The position numbers and the translations under genes were made by a program. The notes below the pieces were generated by a model. It had not been told where the DNA came from and searched no databases. It saw only the letters and a list, made by a program, of their open reading frames with translations. From an uncultured Lachnospiraceae bacterium (GTDB lineage: Bacteria; Bacillota; Clostridia; Lachnospirales; Lachnospiraceae), in the NCBI GenBank assembly GCA_934351835.1, contig CAKRJP010000005.1, positions 86,548 to 150,547 of the forward strand: DNA of 64,000 nucleotides, read 5' to 3'. Shown here one piece after another: positions 1 through 9,430 of this stretch; the stretch's first letter is position 1; each line of letters starts with the position of its first letter.

Positions 1-916
1 GTGTTGTACAAATAGATCCTGGCCCAATACCAACTTTAACTGCATCTACACCGGCCTTGATCAATGCTTCTGTTGCTGCACCTGTTGCAACATTACCTGC
101 AATTACCTGAAGATCTGGGAATTTACTCTTAATCATATCTACTGTACGAAGTACGTTTGCCGAATGACCATGCGCGGAATCTAATACAACAACGTCTACA
201 TGTGCATTTACCAATTCCTGTGTTCTCTCCAGACAATTTGCTGTAATACCGATTGCAGCCCCACAGCGGAGACGTCCTTGCGAATCCTTTGCTGCCATCG
301 GATATTTAATCTGTTTCTCAATATCTTTAATGGTGATCAATCCTTTAAGATTGAAGTCTTTATCTACAATTGGAAGTTTCTCTTTTCTGGATTTAGCAAG
401 AATCTTTTTCGCATCCTCCAGTGTAATACCTTCAGGAGCTGTAATAAGTCCTTCTGAAGTCATTGACTCTTTAATCTTCTTCGAAAAATCCTCTTCAAAT
501 TTCAGATCACGGTTAGTAATGATACCAACTAATTTTTTACCTTCTGTGATCGGTACACCTGATATTCTGAACTTTGCCATAAGATTATTGGCATCTTCCA
601 GTGTATGTTCTGGAGACAGGAAAAATGGATCTGTGATAACACCGTTCTCTGAACGTTTTACTTTATCTACTTCCTCAGCCTGTTCCTCAATAGACATATT
701 TTTATGGATAATACCAATTCCTCCCTGACGAGCCATTGCAATAGCCATACGATGTTCTGTAACTGTATCCATTCCAGCACTCATCATCGGAATGTTCAAT
801 CTGATATTCTTTGTCAGATTGGTTGATAAATCCACCTGGTTCGGAATTACTTCTGAATATGCAGGTACTAACAGCACATCATCAAATGTAATGCCTTCTC
901 CAATAATCTTTCCCAT
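1..916 (-). CDS. guaB: IMP dehydrogenase, N-terminal 305 residues (runs off window)
   Basis: Oxidises IMP to XMP, the first step of guanine nucleotide synthesis, in the cytoplasm. I translated this frame by hand because it is open at the window edge. It starts MGKIIGEGITFDDVLLVPAY, has the SAGMDTVTE segment, then two CBS domains (about residues 95-205, with GVITDPFFLSPEHTLED and GLITIKDIEKQIKYP), then the LDSAHGHS and GNVATGAAT loops. It ends at GIGPGSICTT, which contains the catalytic cysteine of the family. About 180 C-terminal residues lie outside the window. A GTGAGGA ribosome site precedes the ATG. It is transcribed alone from a promoter at 985-1014. Identification is secure. Confidence 0.97.
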   Translation of the reverse strand, partial: MGKIIGEGITFDDVLLVPAYSEVIPNQVDLSTNLTKNIRLNIPMMSAGMDTVTEHRMAIAMARQGGIGIIHKNMSIEEQAEEVDKVKRSENGVITDPFFLSPEHTLEDANNLMAKFRISGVPITEGKKLVGIITNRDLKFEEDFSKKIKESMTSEGLITAPEGITLEDAKKILAKSRKEKLPIVDKDFNLKGLITIKDIEKQIKYPMAAKDSQGRLRCGAAIGITANCLERTQELVNAHVDVVVLDSAHGHSANVLRTVDMIKSKFPDLQVIAGNVATGAATEALIKAGVDAVKVGIGPGSICTT

Positions 917-984
917 GATTGTCTTCCTCACTTTCTCTTCTACTAATGTGTTTACATAAATTGCGTATTCTTATGTTACCGATA

Positions 985-1014
985 ATAATAACGAATTCCC
1001 CCGTTATTTGTCAA
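985..1014 (-). promoter_or_regulatory. Probable guaB promoter
   Basis: On the minus strand, TTGACA (1014-1009) and TATTAT (990-985) are separated by 18 bases, about 70 bases before the guaB start. The rest of 917-1103 shows no gene. No purine riboswitch fold was recognised in the leader. Confidence 0.6.
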
Positions 1015-1103
1015 CCGCTTTTCATGGTTTTTATTTTTTTAAACAAAATCCATAAAATACCAAATAATTTTTCATGGTTTCTACCGTGTTCAGATAATTA
1101 AAA

Positions 1104-1144
1104 ATAGGTGTTGCATAATCCTTCACAGACTATACAACACCTAT
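1104..1144 (-). terminator. Terminator of groES-groEL
   Basis: ATAGGTGTTG (1104-1113) pairs with CAACACCTAT (1135-1144). Read on the minus strand the hairpin is followed by TTTTTAATT. It lies just after the groEL stop at 1179. Confidence 0.8.
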
Positions 1145-1178
1145 CCTTATTCAATTTATCCGAATCTATGTGAATGAA

Positions 1179-2804
1179 TTACATCATTCCCATTCCAGCT
1201 CCGCCACCTGCTGGCATTGCCGGAGTCTCTTCTTTAATATTTGCAACAACAGACTCTGTTGTCAACAATGTAGATGCAACACTTGTTGCATTCTGTAATG
1301 CGCTTCTTGTCACCTTAGCCGGATCAAGAATTCCTGATTCAACCATATCTACATACTCATCTCTTAATGCATCAAATCCGAATCCCGGCTCTGACTCTCT
1401 CACTTTATTGATGATAACAGATCCTTCCAGTCCAGCGTTAGCTGAAATATGGAATAATGGAGCTTCCAGTGCTTTTAATACAACTTTAGCTCCTGTCTTC
1501 TCATCACCTTCCAGTGTCTCAGCAAGTTTTGCAACTTCTTTTGAAGCATGAATGTAAGCAGATCCACCACCAGCGATGATTCCTTCTTCAACGGCTGCTC
1601 TTGTTGCATTCAGAGCGTCTTCCATACGGTATTTAGCTTCTTTCATCTCTGCCTCTGTTGCGGCACCTACACGGATTACTGCTACTCCACCTGCTAATTT
1701 AGCAAGTCTTTCCTGTAATTTCTCACGGTCGAAGTCAGAAGTTGTTGTCTCAATCTGTCCTTTAATCTGAGCGACACGATCAGCAATGGCTTTCTTATCT
1801 CCCATACCATCTACGATTGTTGTTGTATCTTTCAGAACTTTTACAGATTTTGCACGACCAAGATGCTGCATTGTTGCATCTTTCAGTTCCATACCAAGTT
1901 CTTCTGAAATAAGCTGTGCACCTGTCAGTGTTGCAATATCTTTTAACATATCTTTTCTTCTGTCACCATATCCCGGAGCCTTAACAGCTACAACGTTAAA
2001 TGTTCCACGTAATTTGTTGACGATCAATGTTGTAAGAGCTTCACCTTCAACATCCTCTGCAATAATCAGAAGTCTTGAACCAGACTGTACAATCTGCTCT
2101 AACAGAGGAAGGATTTCCTGGATATTAGAAATTTTCTTGTCTGTGATCAGAATATATGGATCATCTAAGTTTGCTTCCATCTTATCCATATCTGTAGCCA
2201 TATAAGCTGAAATGTATCCACGGTCAAACTGCATACCTTCTACCAAGTCAAGCTCTGTCTTCATTGTCTTAGACTCTTCAATCGTAATAACTCCATCGTT
2301 AGATACCTTTTCCATAGCATCTGCTACCATCTGTCCTACTTCCTCATCTCCTGCGGAAATAGCTGCAACCTTGGCAATCTGATCTTTGTCTTTTACATTA
2401 CTTGCCATTGATTTAATAGCCTCTACAGCTTTGTCTGTAGCTTTCTTCATACCTTTACGAAGGATGATCGGATTAGCACCTGCTGCCAGGTTCTTCATTC
2501 CTTCGTTTACCATAGCCTGAGCGAGAACGGTAGCTGTTGTTGTTCCATCTCCTGCTACATCGTTTGTCTTAGAAGCAACTTCTTTAATAAGCTGTGCTCC
2601 CATATTCTCAAATGCATCTTCTAATTCAATCTCTTTCGCAATTGTCACACCATCATTTGTGATGATCGGTGCTCCGTAAGATCTGTCAAGTACTACGTTA
2701 CGTCCTTTTGGTCCAAGTGTAACTCTTACTGTATCTGCTAACTGATTAACTCCTGATTCCAATGCACTTCTTGCTTCAGCGCCAAATTTAATTTCTTTTG
2801 CCAT
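1179..2804 (-). CDS. groEL: Chaperonin GroEL
   Basis: Sixty-kilodalton chaperonin that forms the double-ring folding chamber with GroES and hydrolyses ATP. The protein is full length at 541 residues. It has the AGDGTTTATVLA nucleotide-binding segment near residue 87 and ends in a GGGAGMGMM tail typical of the family. The frame is open to an ATG at 2813, but AGGAGG at 2820-2815 is only one base from that ATG and ten bases from the ATG at 2804, so MAKEIKFGAEA is the likely start. It follows groES by about 50 bases and shares the CIRCE-controlled promoter. Confidence 0.98.
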   Translation of the reverse strand: MAKEIKFGAEARSALESGVNQLADTVRVTLGPKGRNVVLDRSYGAPIITNDGVTIAKEIELEDAFENMGAQLIKEVASKTNDVAGDGTTTATVLAQAMVNEGMKNLAAGANPIILRKGMKKATDKAVEAIKSMASNVKDKDQIAKVAAISAGDEEVGQMVADAMEKVSNDGVITIEESKTMKTELDLVEGMQFDRGYISAYMATDMDKMEANLDDPYILITDKKISNIQEILPLLEQIVQSGSRLLIIAEDVEGEALTTLIVNKLRGTFNVVAVKAPGYGDRRKDMLKDIATLTGAQLISEELGMELKDATMQHLGRAKSVKVLKDTTTIVDGMGDKKAIADRVAQIKGQIETTTSDFDREKLQERLAKLAGGVAVIRVGAATEAEMKEAKYRMEDALNATRAAVEEGIIAGGGSAYIHASKEVAKLAETLEGDEKTGAKVVLKALEAPLFHISANAGLEGSVIINKVRESEPGFGFDALRDEYVDMVESGILDPAKVTRSALQNATSVASTLLTTESVVANIKEETPAMPAGGGAGMGMM

Positions 2805-2858
2805 GATATTCATGCCTCCTGTTTCTATCTTCTATCACTAAAATATCACAAAAAATGA

Positions 2859-3146
2859 TTAAGCCTCTACTACTGCAAGCAGATCTCCCTGTCTTACGAT
2901 AATATATTCTTCATCTTCCATCTCAATAACAGTGCCTGTAAATTTAGGATATACCACTTTCTGTCCTACCTCTACCTGCATCTTAATATCATATCCATCG
3001 ATGAATCCGCCAGGTCCTACAGCTACAATCTCTGCCTGCTGTGTTTTCTCTTTAGACTGTCCAGGAAGAACGATTCCTGATTGTGTTGTCTCCTCTGCAG
3101 CAATCGGTTTTAATACAACTCTGTCTCCCAATGGTACTAATTTCAT
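2859..3146 (-). CDS. groES: Co-chaperonin GroES
   Basis: Ten-kilodalton lid of the GroEL chamber, 95 residues. It begins MKLVPLGDRVVLKP and carries the mobile-loop region with TTQSGIVLPG around residues 20-30, then the GPGG motif. GGAGGAATATCAAT precedes the ATG. First gene of the groES-groEL operon, under CIRCE control (HrcA repressor; hrcA itself is not in the window). Confidence 0.98.
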   Translation of the reverse strand: MKLVPLGDRVVLKPIAAEETTQSGIVLPGQSKEKTQQAEIVAVGPGGFIDGYDIKMQVEVGQKVVYPKFTGTVIEMEDEEYIIVRQGDLLAVVEA

Positions 3147-3185
3147 ATTGATATTCCTCCTTTAATTACATCACAATTTATATTG

Positions 3186-3212
3186 CTAGCACTCATAAAA
3201 AAAGAGTGCTAA
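3186..3212 (-). promoter_or_regulatory. CIRCE operator (HrcA site) of groESL
   Basis: CTAGCACTC, nine bases, GAGTGCTAA: this matches the known CIRCE element (TTAGCACTC-N9-GAGTGCTAA) at all but the first base. It lies in the leader of groES. A further half-site, TAGCACTC, lies at 3231-3238 in the promoter spacer. Confidence 0.95.
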
Positions 3213-3226
3213 TAAACTCTAGGTAT

Positions 3227-3255
3227 AAAATAGCACTCTCTTTCGACTTTGTCAA
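3227..3255 (-). promoter_or_regulatory. groESL promoter, sigma-A type
   Basis: On the minus strand, TTGACA (3255-3250) is followed after 17 bases by TATTTT (3232-3227). The spacer ends in the extra CIRCE half-site, so HrcA bound there would cover the -10 region. Confidence 0.65.
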
Positions 3256-3267
3256 CACACTTTGTAT

Positions 3268-3570
3268 TTAGTTTACAAGTTTTTTATAAAAACCATTTTG
3301 TATTTTATATTTGATAATATAGCTGCTTTCCTTCCGATAACGTTCCTTAATAACTCCCAGACATGTCATTTCTTCTTCTGCCTCAATGCGGCACTCATAA
3401 ATGGCATCCAGTGAATATTCCGGAAGATCATGACTTTTCACTGACAAATACAGTACTTCCTCACCTTCATCGTACCGGAACACCTCTGCCTCACGCTCAT
3501 CTTCGTCAAAAATCCCATCTTTCAGAATACTGCGTACCATATTAAGCTTAACCGGACAATTTTCATACAT
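3268..3570 (-). CDS. Small protein of unknown function downstream of codY
   Basis: I do not recognise a family. The frame is open from a TTG at 3594 directly after the codY stop, but GAGGAG nine bases before the ATG at 3570 makes MYENCPVKLNMV the likely start (100 residues). It is rich in Glu, Asp, Tyr and Ser, with no membrane segment or signal peptide; alternating hydrophobic residues suggest a small beta-barrel-like fold. It follows codY without a gap and should be co-transcribed. No function is claimed. Confidence 0.75.
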   Translation of the reverse strand: MYENCPVKLNMVRSILKDGIFDEDEREAEVFRYDEGEEVLYLSVKSHDLPEYSLDAIYECRIEAEEEMTCLGVIKERYRKESSYIIKYKIQNGFYKKLVN

Positions 3571-3594
3571 TACAAGCATCTCCTCTTCTGGCAA

Positions 3595-4380
3595 CTATCG
3601 TTTTGCCCGTTCCGCTTTTATTTTCTCTAATTCTGTAAATGCATAATTATTTACAACCTTAATGTACGTCCCTTTCATACCGGAAGAACGCGACTCAATA
3701 ACTCCTGCACTCTCAAACTTACGAAGCGCATTTACAATCACGGATCTTGTGATTCCGACTCTGTCAGCAATTTTACTCGCTACCAGAATTCCTTCTGTTC
3801 CATCAAGCTCATCAAAAATATGGATGATTGCCTCTAACTCAGAGTAAGACAGGGTACTGATTGCAGACTGCACGATGTGTTCACGTCTGCTTTCCTCTGC
3901 ACTCTCTTCATTCACAGAACGGAGCATCTCCAGTCCTACAACCGTAGTTCCATATTCACTTAATATAATATCATCGATTCCATAAGATTCTTCAACCTTA
4001 TAGATAAATAACGTTCCCAGTCTCTCCCCGGCAATATCAATCGGAGTAATAATTGCCTGATAACATTTCCCTACTTCTTCTGAGAAACCAAGTGTCTGAA
4101 GATTGACATTTTCTTTCGTCGATAAAATACTGAGCAGTCGCTCATTCAACATCGAATCGATATGTTCTCCTACTTCCTGGCTGATCAGTTCATTGATCAC
4201 AGGAACGCCTTTACATGCACTGCATCCAAGTACCTTCCCTTTTTTGCTTACTACCAACACACTGGAATCTAAAATTTCCGTTAAAACATCGCAAATATCG
4301 TTAAATACAACTTTGCTCGAATTGTTATTGTGCAGTAATTTGTTGATTTTTCTGGTTTTATCTAACAATTGTACACTCAT
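3595..4380 (-). CDS. codY: Global GTP/branched-chain amino acid sensor repressor CodY
   Basis: Cytoplasmic transcription regulator that, in Firmicutes, represses nutrient-starvation genes when bound to GTP and branched-chain amino acids. At 261 residues it is the usual length. The N-terminal GAF-like domain (about 1-155) contains SVLVVSKKGKVLG. The C-terminal winged helix (about 180-250) contains LVASKIADRVGITRSVIVN, the conserved recognition-helix stretch, followed by the GTYIKV wing. It is the last but one gene of comM-dprA-topA-codY, an arrangement common in clostridia. No CodY box was searched for in detail. Confidence 0.97.
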   Translation of the reverse strand: MSVQLLDKTRKINKLLHNNNSSKVVFNDICDVLTEILDSSVLVVSKKGKVLGCSACKGVPVINELISQEVGEHIDSMLNERLLSILSTKENVNLQTLGFSEEVGKCYQAIITPIDIAGERLGTLFIYKVEESYGIDDIILSEYGTTVVGLEMLRSVNEESAEESRREHIVQSAISTLSYSELEAIIHIFDELDGTEGILVASKIADRVGITRSVIVNALRKFESAGVIESRSSGMKGTYIKVVNNYAFTELEKIKAERAKR

Positions 4381-4443
4381 CGGTATTCCTCCATCCTTTG
4401 AATGTTATATTATCATACAATTCAATAATATTCAATGAATTTC

Positions 4444-6510
4444 CTAAATATTCTCTACATATCCACACTGGTTGTCACTGCACAGCAACTTATTGCCTCG
4501 TTCTACCATATATTTCCCACATTTCGGACATTTTTTCTCAGACGGTTTCTGCCATGACATAAATTCACACTCCGGATTGTCCTCACATCCGTAGTACTTT
4601 CTTCCCTTTCTGGTCTTGCGAATTACAACATCTTTTCCACAGAGTGGACATGGAACTCCGATTTTTTCCAGATACGGTTTTGTATTTCTACACTCAGGGA
4701 AGCCCGGACACGCCAGGAACTTTCCATGCGGTCCATACTTAATAACCATATTGCGTCCACACTGGTCGCAGACAACGTCTGTCACTTCGTCTTCAATCGT
4801 TACTTTTTCAAGCTCTTTTTCAGCCTTTTCTACCGCTTTCTGCAAATCTGGATAGAAATTCTCAATGATGGTCTTCCATTTTACCTTTCCCTCTGCCACG
4901 CCATCCAGTAAACTCTCCATGTTCGCTGTGAAATTCACATCAACAATGCTTGGGAAGGACTCTTTCATAATATGATTAACAACTTCTCCTATTTCTGTGA
5001 TGTAGAGATTCTTACCTTCTTTTGCAACATATCGTCTGGCAATAATCGTTGAAATGGTAGGTGCATAAGTACTTGGCCGTCCAATGCCCAATTCTTCCAT
5101 AGTTTTTACCAATGCCGCCTCTGTATAATGTGCAGGTGGCTGTGTAAAGTGCTGCTTTGTCTCAAAATGATCACCAGAAAGTTCTGAATCTTTATCCAGT
5201 CCTTTTAACAGCACGTTATTTGCTTCTTTCTCTTCTCCTGCCTCTGTGTATACCAAACGAAAACCTTCAAATGCAACCTTTGAAGCTGCTACTGTAAAAC
5301 GATACTTTCCGGCTGCAATCTTTACTGAGGTTGTCTCGTATCTTGCCGGCTGCATTCTGCTGGCAGCAAAACGTTTCCATACCAACTGGTACAGACGAAA
5401 CTGATCTCTTGTCAGAGAATCTTTCACCATTGCCGGTGTTCTTGAAATATCAGTCGGGCGGATTGCCTCATGGGCATCCTGTACATTTTTATTATCCTTC
5501 TTACTGCGAGCCTCTCCCTCAGCAACATACTCTGCACCATACTGTTCGGATATATAATCTCTTGCAAGGGCATCTGCCTCTTCTGAGATACGTGTCGAAT
5601 CGGTACGGAGATACGTGATCAGACCAATGGTTCCACTTCCTTTGATTTCAACACCCTCGTATAACTGCTGTGCAATACGCATTGTCTTGGCTGTCGCAAA
5701 ATTCAGTGCTTTTGATGCCTCCTGCTGCAGCGTACTGGTAGTAAATGGAACCGGTGCTTTCTTAAGACGTTCACCTTTTTTGATATCCGCTACGGTATAA
5801 TCTGCATTTTCCAGTTCTGCTAAAATCTGATCCATCTCTTCTTGTGAGTGGATTACTATTTTTTCATCTTCTGTTCCGTAGAACTTCGCCTCTAAAAGTT
5901 TTCTCTCTCCTTTGACTTTCAGATTTGCAGACAACGTCCAATATTCTTCCGGAATAAATGCATTGATTTCTTCTTCTCTGTCCGCAATGATGCGAAGTGC
6001 CACAGATTGTACACGGCCTGCACTTAACCCTCTCTTAACTTTTGCCCAGAGCACCGGACTGATTCTGTATCCTACGATTCGGTCAAGAATACGTCTTGTC
6101 TGCTGTGCATCTACCAGATCCATATCAATATCTCTTGCATTCTTCAAAGATGCCTTTACTGCATTCTTTGTAATCTCATTAAAACTGATTCGATAAGTTT
6201 TCTTATCATCCAATTTCAATGCCTGACTCAAATGCCAGGAAATTGCCTCTCCCTCGCGGTCCGGGTCAGTTGCAAGATATACTTTATCTGCTTTCTTTAC
6301 TTCTTTGCGAAGCCCTGCAAGAATCTCTCCTTTTCCGCGGATTGTTATATATTTCGGCTCATAATCATGTTCAACATCAATTCCCAACTGACTCTTCGGC
6401 AAGTCTCTTACATGGCCGTTTGATGCTGTTACCACGTAATTACTTCCCAGGAACTTTTTAATTGTCTTCACCTTCGCAGGTGACTCCACGATCACAAGAT
6501 AACGTGCCAT
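4444..6510 (-). CDS. topA: DNA topoisomerase I
   Basis: Type IA topoisomerase that relaxes negative supercoils. The Toprim domain begins VIVESPAKVKTIKKFLG, the active tyrosine is in TYLRTDST (about Tyr300), and the C-terminus carries three four-cysteine zinc motifs (CDQCG...CPGFPEC, CPLCG...CEDNPEC, CPKCG...CSDNQC). An ATG at 6531 is possible, but TATGGAGG places a ribosome site inside that longer frame, ten bases before the ATG at 6510, so the protein is 688 residues, starting MARYLVIVESP. Confidence 0.98.
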   Translation of the reverse strand: MARYLVIVESPAKVKTIKKFLGSNYVVTASNGHVRDLPKSQLGIDVEHDYEPKYITIRGKGEILAGLRKEVKKADKVYLATDPDREGEAISWHLSQALKLDDKKTYRISFNEITKNAVKASLKNARDIDMDLVDAQQTRRILDRIVGYRISPVLWAKVKRGLSAGRVQSVALRIIADREEEINAFIPEEYWTLSANLKVKGERKLLEAKFYGTEDEKIVIHSQEEMDQILAELENADYTVADIKKGERLKKAPVPFTTSTLQQEASKALNFATAKTMRIAQQLYEGVEIKGSGTIGLITYLRTDSTRISEEADALARDYISEQYGAEYVAEGEARSKKDNKNVQDAHEAIRPTDISRTPAMVKDSLTRDQFRLYQLVWKRFAASRMQPARYETTSVKIAAGKYRFTVAASKVAFEGFRLVYTEAGEEKEANNVLLKGLDKDSELSGDHFETKQHFTQPPAHYTEAALVKTMEELGIGRPSTYAPTISTIIARRYVAKEGKNLYITEIGEVVNHIMKESFPSIVDVNFTANMESLLDGVAEGKVKWKTIIENFYPDLQKAVEKAEKELEKVTIEDEVTDVVCDQCGRNMVIKYGPHGKFLACPGFPECRNTKPYLEKIGVPCPLCGKDVVIRKTRKGRKYYGCEDNPECEFMSWQKPSEKKCPKCGKYMVERGNKLLCSDNQCGYVENI

Positions 6511-6563
6511 ATCTATTTTTCCTCCATACAACCCGGCGGTTTTCCTATTCTTCTCTGGTATTT

Positions 6564-7646
6564 TTACCGGGTCCTTACATAATAATTCTTTGATACTTCT
6601 CTTATTATTCCCTGTAACTGCAACGATGTTAATATTTCCAATGTCTTTCTCGCGTCAAGTCCTGTCTCTTCCATTAACTGGCTCATACTTTTCGGGAATA
6701 AACCGACACAACTATACAACATATTTTCTGTACTTTCAAGAACTTTTTTATTTTTGACAGAATTTTGAGAAATGATTCCGGTATCAATATTCATCTCTTC
6801 CATCAGTTCTTCCGGTGATAACAAAATACCTGCACCCTGCCGAATCAATTGGTGACATCCCCTGCTGGAAACACTTGTCACCGGACCTGGAAGTGCATAA
6901 ACATCCTTTCCCTGCTCCAATGCAAAATCTGCTGTAATCAACGATCCGCTCTTCTCTTTTGCCTCCATCACAAGAACCACATCAGCTAATCCGCTAATGA
7001 TTCTGTTCCGCATAGGAAAATATGCCGGAAGTGGCGGAGAACCCGGAATCTGTTCTGAAATAATACCTCCCTTTTTCTGGATATCCATATAAAGTCCGAT
7101 GTGTTCTCTCGGATAGCATACATCCACACCACAGCCCAGAATGCCATAAGTAACACCCTGAGCATTCAGCGCTCCTCTCTGCCCTGCTCCATCAATCCCC
7201 TTTGCCATACCACTGATGATCTGCACTCCTGCTGCTCCCAGTTTTTCTCCATATAAAAGTGCCAGTTCTTCCCCGTATGCAGAACACCTTCTGGCACCCA
7301 CGATCGCTACCGATATCCGTTCTTCTTCCGGTAGCTTTCCTTTTACATATAATATGTATGGTGGATCTGCAATATGTTTCAAACGTCCGGGATATTCTGT
7401 CTCGCAAAATGTCACCATCCGTATTCCTTTTTCCCGGTATTTTTCATTTGTCTCTTTTAATTGTTCTCTGCTTATTTTCTGTGCATTTAAAATAGAAGAA
7501 ATATCCTTCTCATTCAAATATGAAATTGCCTTCAATGCATTTTCTTTCATATTATATAACTCTTCTATCTCAGGATAATGTTTACTTAATTGAATCTTTT
7601 TGTGATTCGTCAGAGGCTTTATCGCAGCCAGCCAGTTCTCATACAC
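6564..7646 (-). CDS. dprA: DNA-processing protein DprA
   Basis: Protects incoming single-stranded DNA during natural transformation and loads RecA. The 360-residue protein has the Rossmann-like DprA domain with VAIVGARRCSAYG, SGMAKGIDGAGQRGAL and GCGVDVCYPREH (about residues 110-190), the GSLITADFALEQGKDVYALPG block, and a C-terminal winged-helix segment. The gene lies six bases after comM and before topA. Together with comM and comF elsewhere in the window this indicates at least part of a DNA-uptake apparatus. Confidence 0.96.
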   Translation of the reverse strand: MYENWLAAIKPLTNHKKIQLSKHYPEIEELYNMKENALKAISYLNEKDISSILNAQKISREQLKETNEKYREKGIRMVTFCETEYPGRLKHIADPPYILYVKGKLPEEERISVAIVGARRCSAYGEELALLYGEKLGAAGVQIISGMAKGIDGAGQRGALNAQGVTYGILGCGVDVCYPREHIGLYMDIQKKGGIISEQIPGSPPLPAYFPMRNRIISGLADVVLVMEAKEKSGSLITADFALEQGKDVYALPGPVTSVSSRGCHQLIRQGAGILLSPEELMEEMNIDTGIISQNSVKNKKVLESTENMLYSCVGLFPKSMSQLMEETGLDARKTLEILTSLQLQGIIREVSKNYYVRTR

Positions 7647-7652
7647 TTACTC

Positions 7653-9206
7653 TCACCTTCCCCAATATTTTTTATCGATTGTCCGATACCCCAGTGCCTC
7701 TTTCAAATGCAGTTCTCTGATTTCCCTGCTTTCTTCCATATCCGCAATTGTCCTCGCTACTTTCAATACTTTGTGATAAGTCCTTGCAGTCAGTCCCATC
7801 GTTTGAAATGCCTGTCTCATAAGCCTTTCTTCCCCTTCTCCCAGGTGACAGTATTTCTCAATTTCTCTGGGATTTAACGTTGCGTTGATCTGTCCCGGTG
7901 TTTTCCTGTATCTTCGTTTCTGAATTTCTCTCGCCTGACACACCCGTTTTCTGATTTCACTTGAGTTTTCTACTTTCTGTCTGCTGCTTAATGTCTCATA
8001 TTCCATCCGTGGTGCCTCTATACAGATATCCATCCGATCCAAAAACGGCTGACTGATCTTGCTTAAATAATGACTGATCTGCCCCGAAGTACAATTACAA
8101 CGATTAAGGTTCGGATAATTTCCACACGGGCATGGGTTCATCGCCGCTGTCAGCATGAAATTCGCCGGGAAGCAATAATTTCCGTGACTTCTCGACAAGT
8201 GTATCCTACGCTCTTCCAAAGGCTGTCTTAATACCTCTAACACAGACTTCTGAAATTCTGTCAGCTCATCTAAAAACAGAACACCCCCATGTGCCATACT
8301 GATTTCTCCGGGTAATGGATAGTTCCCACCACCAATCAGTGCTGCTTTCGTGACCGTATGGTGCACACTTCGAAACGGTCTTGTCGTGATCAGCGGATGT
8401 TTTTCATCCAACATTCCGAGAACACTGTAAATCTTTGTAATTTCGATACTTTCTTCCAGCGAAAGTGGCGGCAAAATTGATGGAATACGACTTGCGATCA
8501 TGGATTTACTGCTGCCCGGAGGCCCGATCAATAGCAGATTATGTCCTCCGGCAACTGCCACTTCCGCCGCTCTTTTTACAGCTGCCTGTCCTCGGATATC
8601 GCTGTAATCAAAAAGATTTCCTATACTCTCATTCATAAACAGACTCGTCTGTTTCCCTGTGTTTTTACTCTTTTCGATTTTTCCGTTTTTCTTTTCCTCT
8701 TTCAAATACTGGCAAATTTCTTTTAAATGACCCACACCTATAATTTCGATCCCGCTGACCAGTGCTCCTTCCAAAGCATTTTCTTTTGGAATAACACAAG
8801 TATGACATCCAATCTCCCTTGCCTTTAAAACGATTGGCAAAACTCCGGATATTTTCTGCACACTTCCATCCAGCCCCAGTTCTCCTGCAATCATCATACG
8901 TTCCAGGTATTCTCCCCGAATTTCTCCCAGCGACGCTAATAATGCCAATGCAATTGGGAGATCAAAAGACGCTCCTCTTTTCCTTACGGTTGCCGGCGCA
9001 AGATTTACAATCATCTTTCTTGCCGGCAATTCTATACCGGAATTGTGGATCGCTGTCCGAACTCTCTGTGATGCTTCTTTTACCTCCGAAGACAGATATC
9101 CAACCATCTGGAGCATCGGTAGGCCATTACTGATGTCCGCCTCCACACGCACGGGCATTACCTCCAGACCTGCTAATGCCGCTGATAATACTGTACTATA
9201 TGCCAT
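7653..9206 (-). CDS. comM: YifB/ComM-family Mg-chelatase-like AAA+ ATPase
   Basis: 517 residues. It has an N-terminal Lon-protease-like domain (about 1-170) and an AAA+ domain with Walker A GPPGSSKSM (about residue 228) and the LFLDELTEF Walker B. There is a cysteine cluster, PCPCGNYPNLNRCNC, and a C-terminal Mg-chelatase domain. In other bacteria ComM is a branch-migration helicase aiding integration of transforming DNA; that role here is by homology. It is the first gene of the comM-dprA-topA-codY run, with a promoter at 9363-9391 and a leader of about 150 bases. Confidence 0.94.
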   Translation of the reverse strand: MAYSTVLSAALAGLEVMPVRVEADISNGLPMLQMVGYLSSEVKEASQRVRTAIHNSGIELPARKMIVNLAPATVRKRGASFDLPIALALLASLGEIRGEYLERMMIAGELGLDGSVQKISGVLPIVLKAREIGCHTCVIPKENALEGALVSGIEIIGVGHLKEICQYLKEEKKNGKIEKSKNTGKQTSLFMNESIGNLFDYSDIRGQAAVKRAAEVAVAGGHNLLLIGPPGSSKSMIASRIPSILPPLSLEESIEITKIYSVLGMLDEKHPLITTRPFRSVHHTVTKAALIGGGNYPLPGEISMAHGGVLFLDELTEFQKSVLEVLRQPLEERRIHLSRSHGNYCFPANFMLTAAMNPCPCGNYPNLNRCNCTSGQISHYLSKISQPFLDRMDICIEAPRMEYETLSSRQKVENSSEIRKRVCQAREIQKRRYRKTPGQINATLNPREIEKYCHLGEGEERLMRQAFQTMGLTARTYHKVLKVARTIADMEESREIRELHLKEALGYRTIDKKYWGR

Positions 9207-9362
9207 TTACACACTCCTTTTTGTACTTTGCTTTACGCACTTATGCAATTTTACAGTTACCTTTTTTACTTTTTTCTGATTGTGTGATATTCGGTCGATA
9301 TGACCTGATTTCCAGACATTGTTAGAATTAAGAATTTTCGATTTTGTTTGGAAATTGAAGTT

Positions 9363-9391
9363 ATTTTAACTCGATTTTTTTGTAATGTCAA
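9363..9391 (-). promoter_or_regulatory. Promoter of the comM-dprA-topA-codY operon
   Basis: On the minus strand TTGACA (9391-9386) and TAAAAT (9368-9363) are 17 bases apart, close to the sigma-A consensus. A second, overlapping TTGACA lies eight bases upstream. The gene-free stretch 9207-9430 otherwise shows only AT-rich leader. Confidence 0.75.
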
Positions 9392-9430
9392 CTGTCAAAG
9401 ATTCATGAATATTTTTCTGTTATCACAGTT

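Noticed and set aside
1174..2205. Long plus-strand open frames opposite groEL
   Set aside because: They mirror groEL codon structure, have no ribosome sites, and low-complexity Ser/Thr/Ala products; shadows of the real gene.
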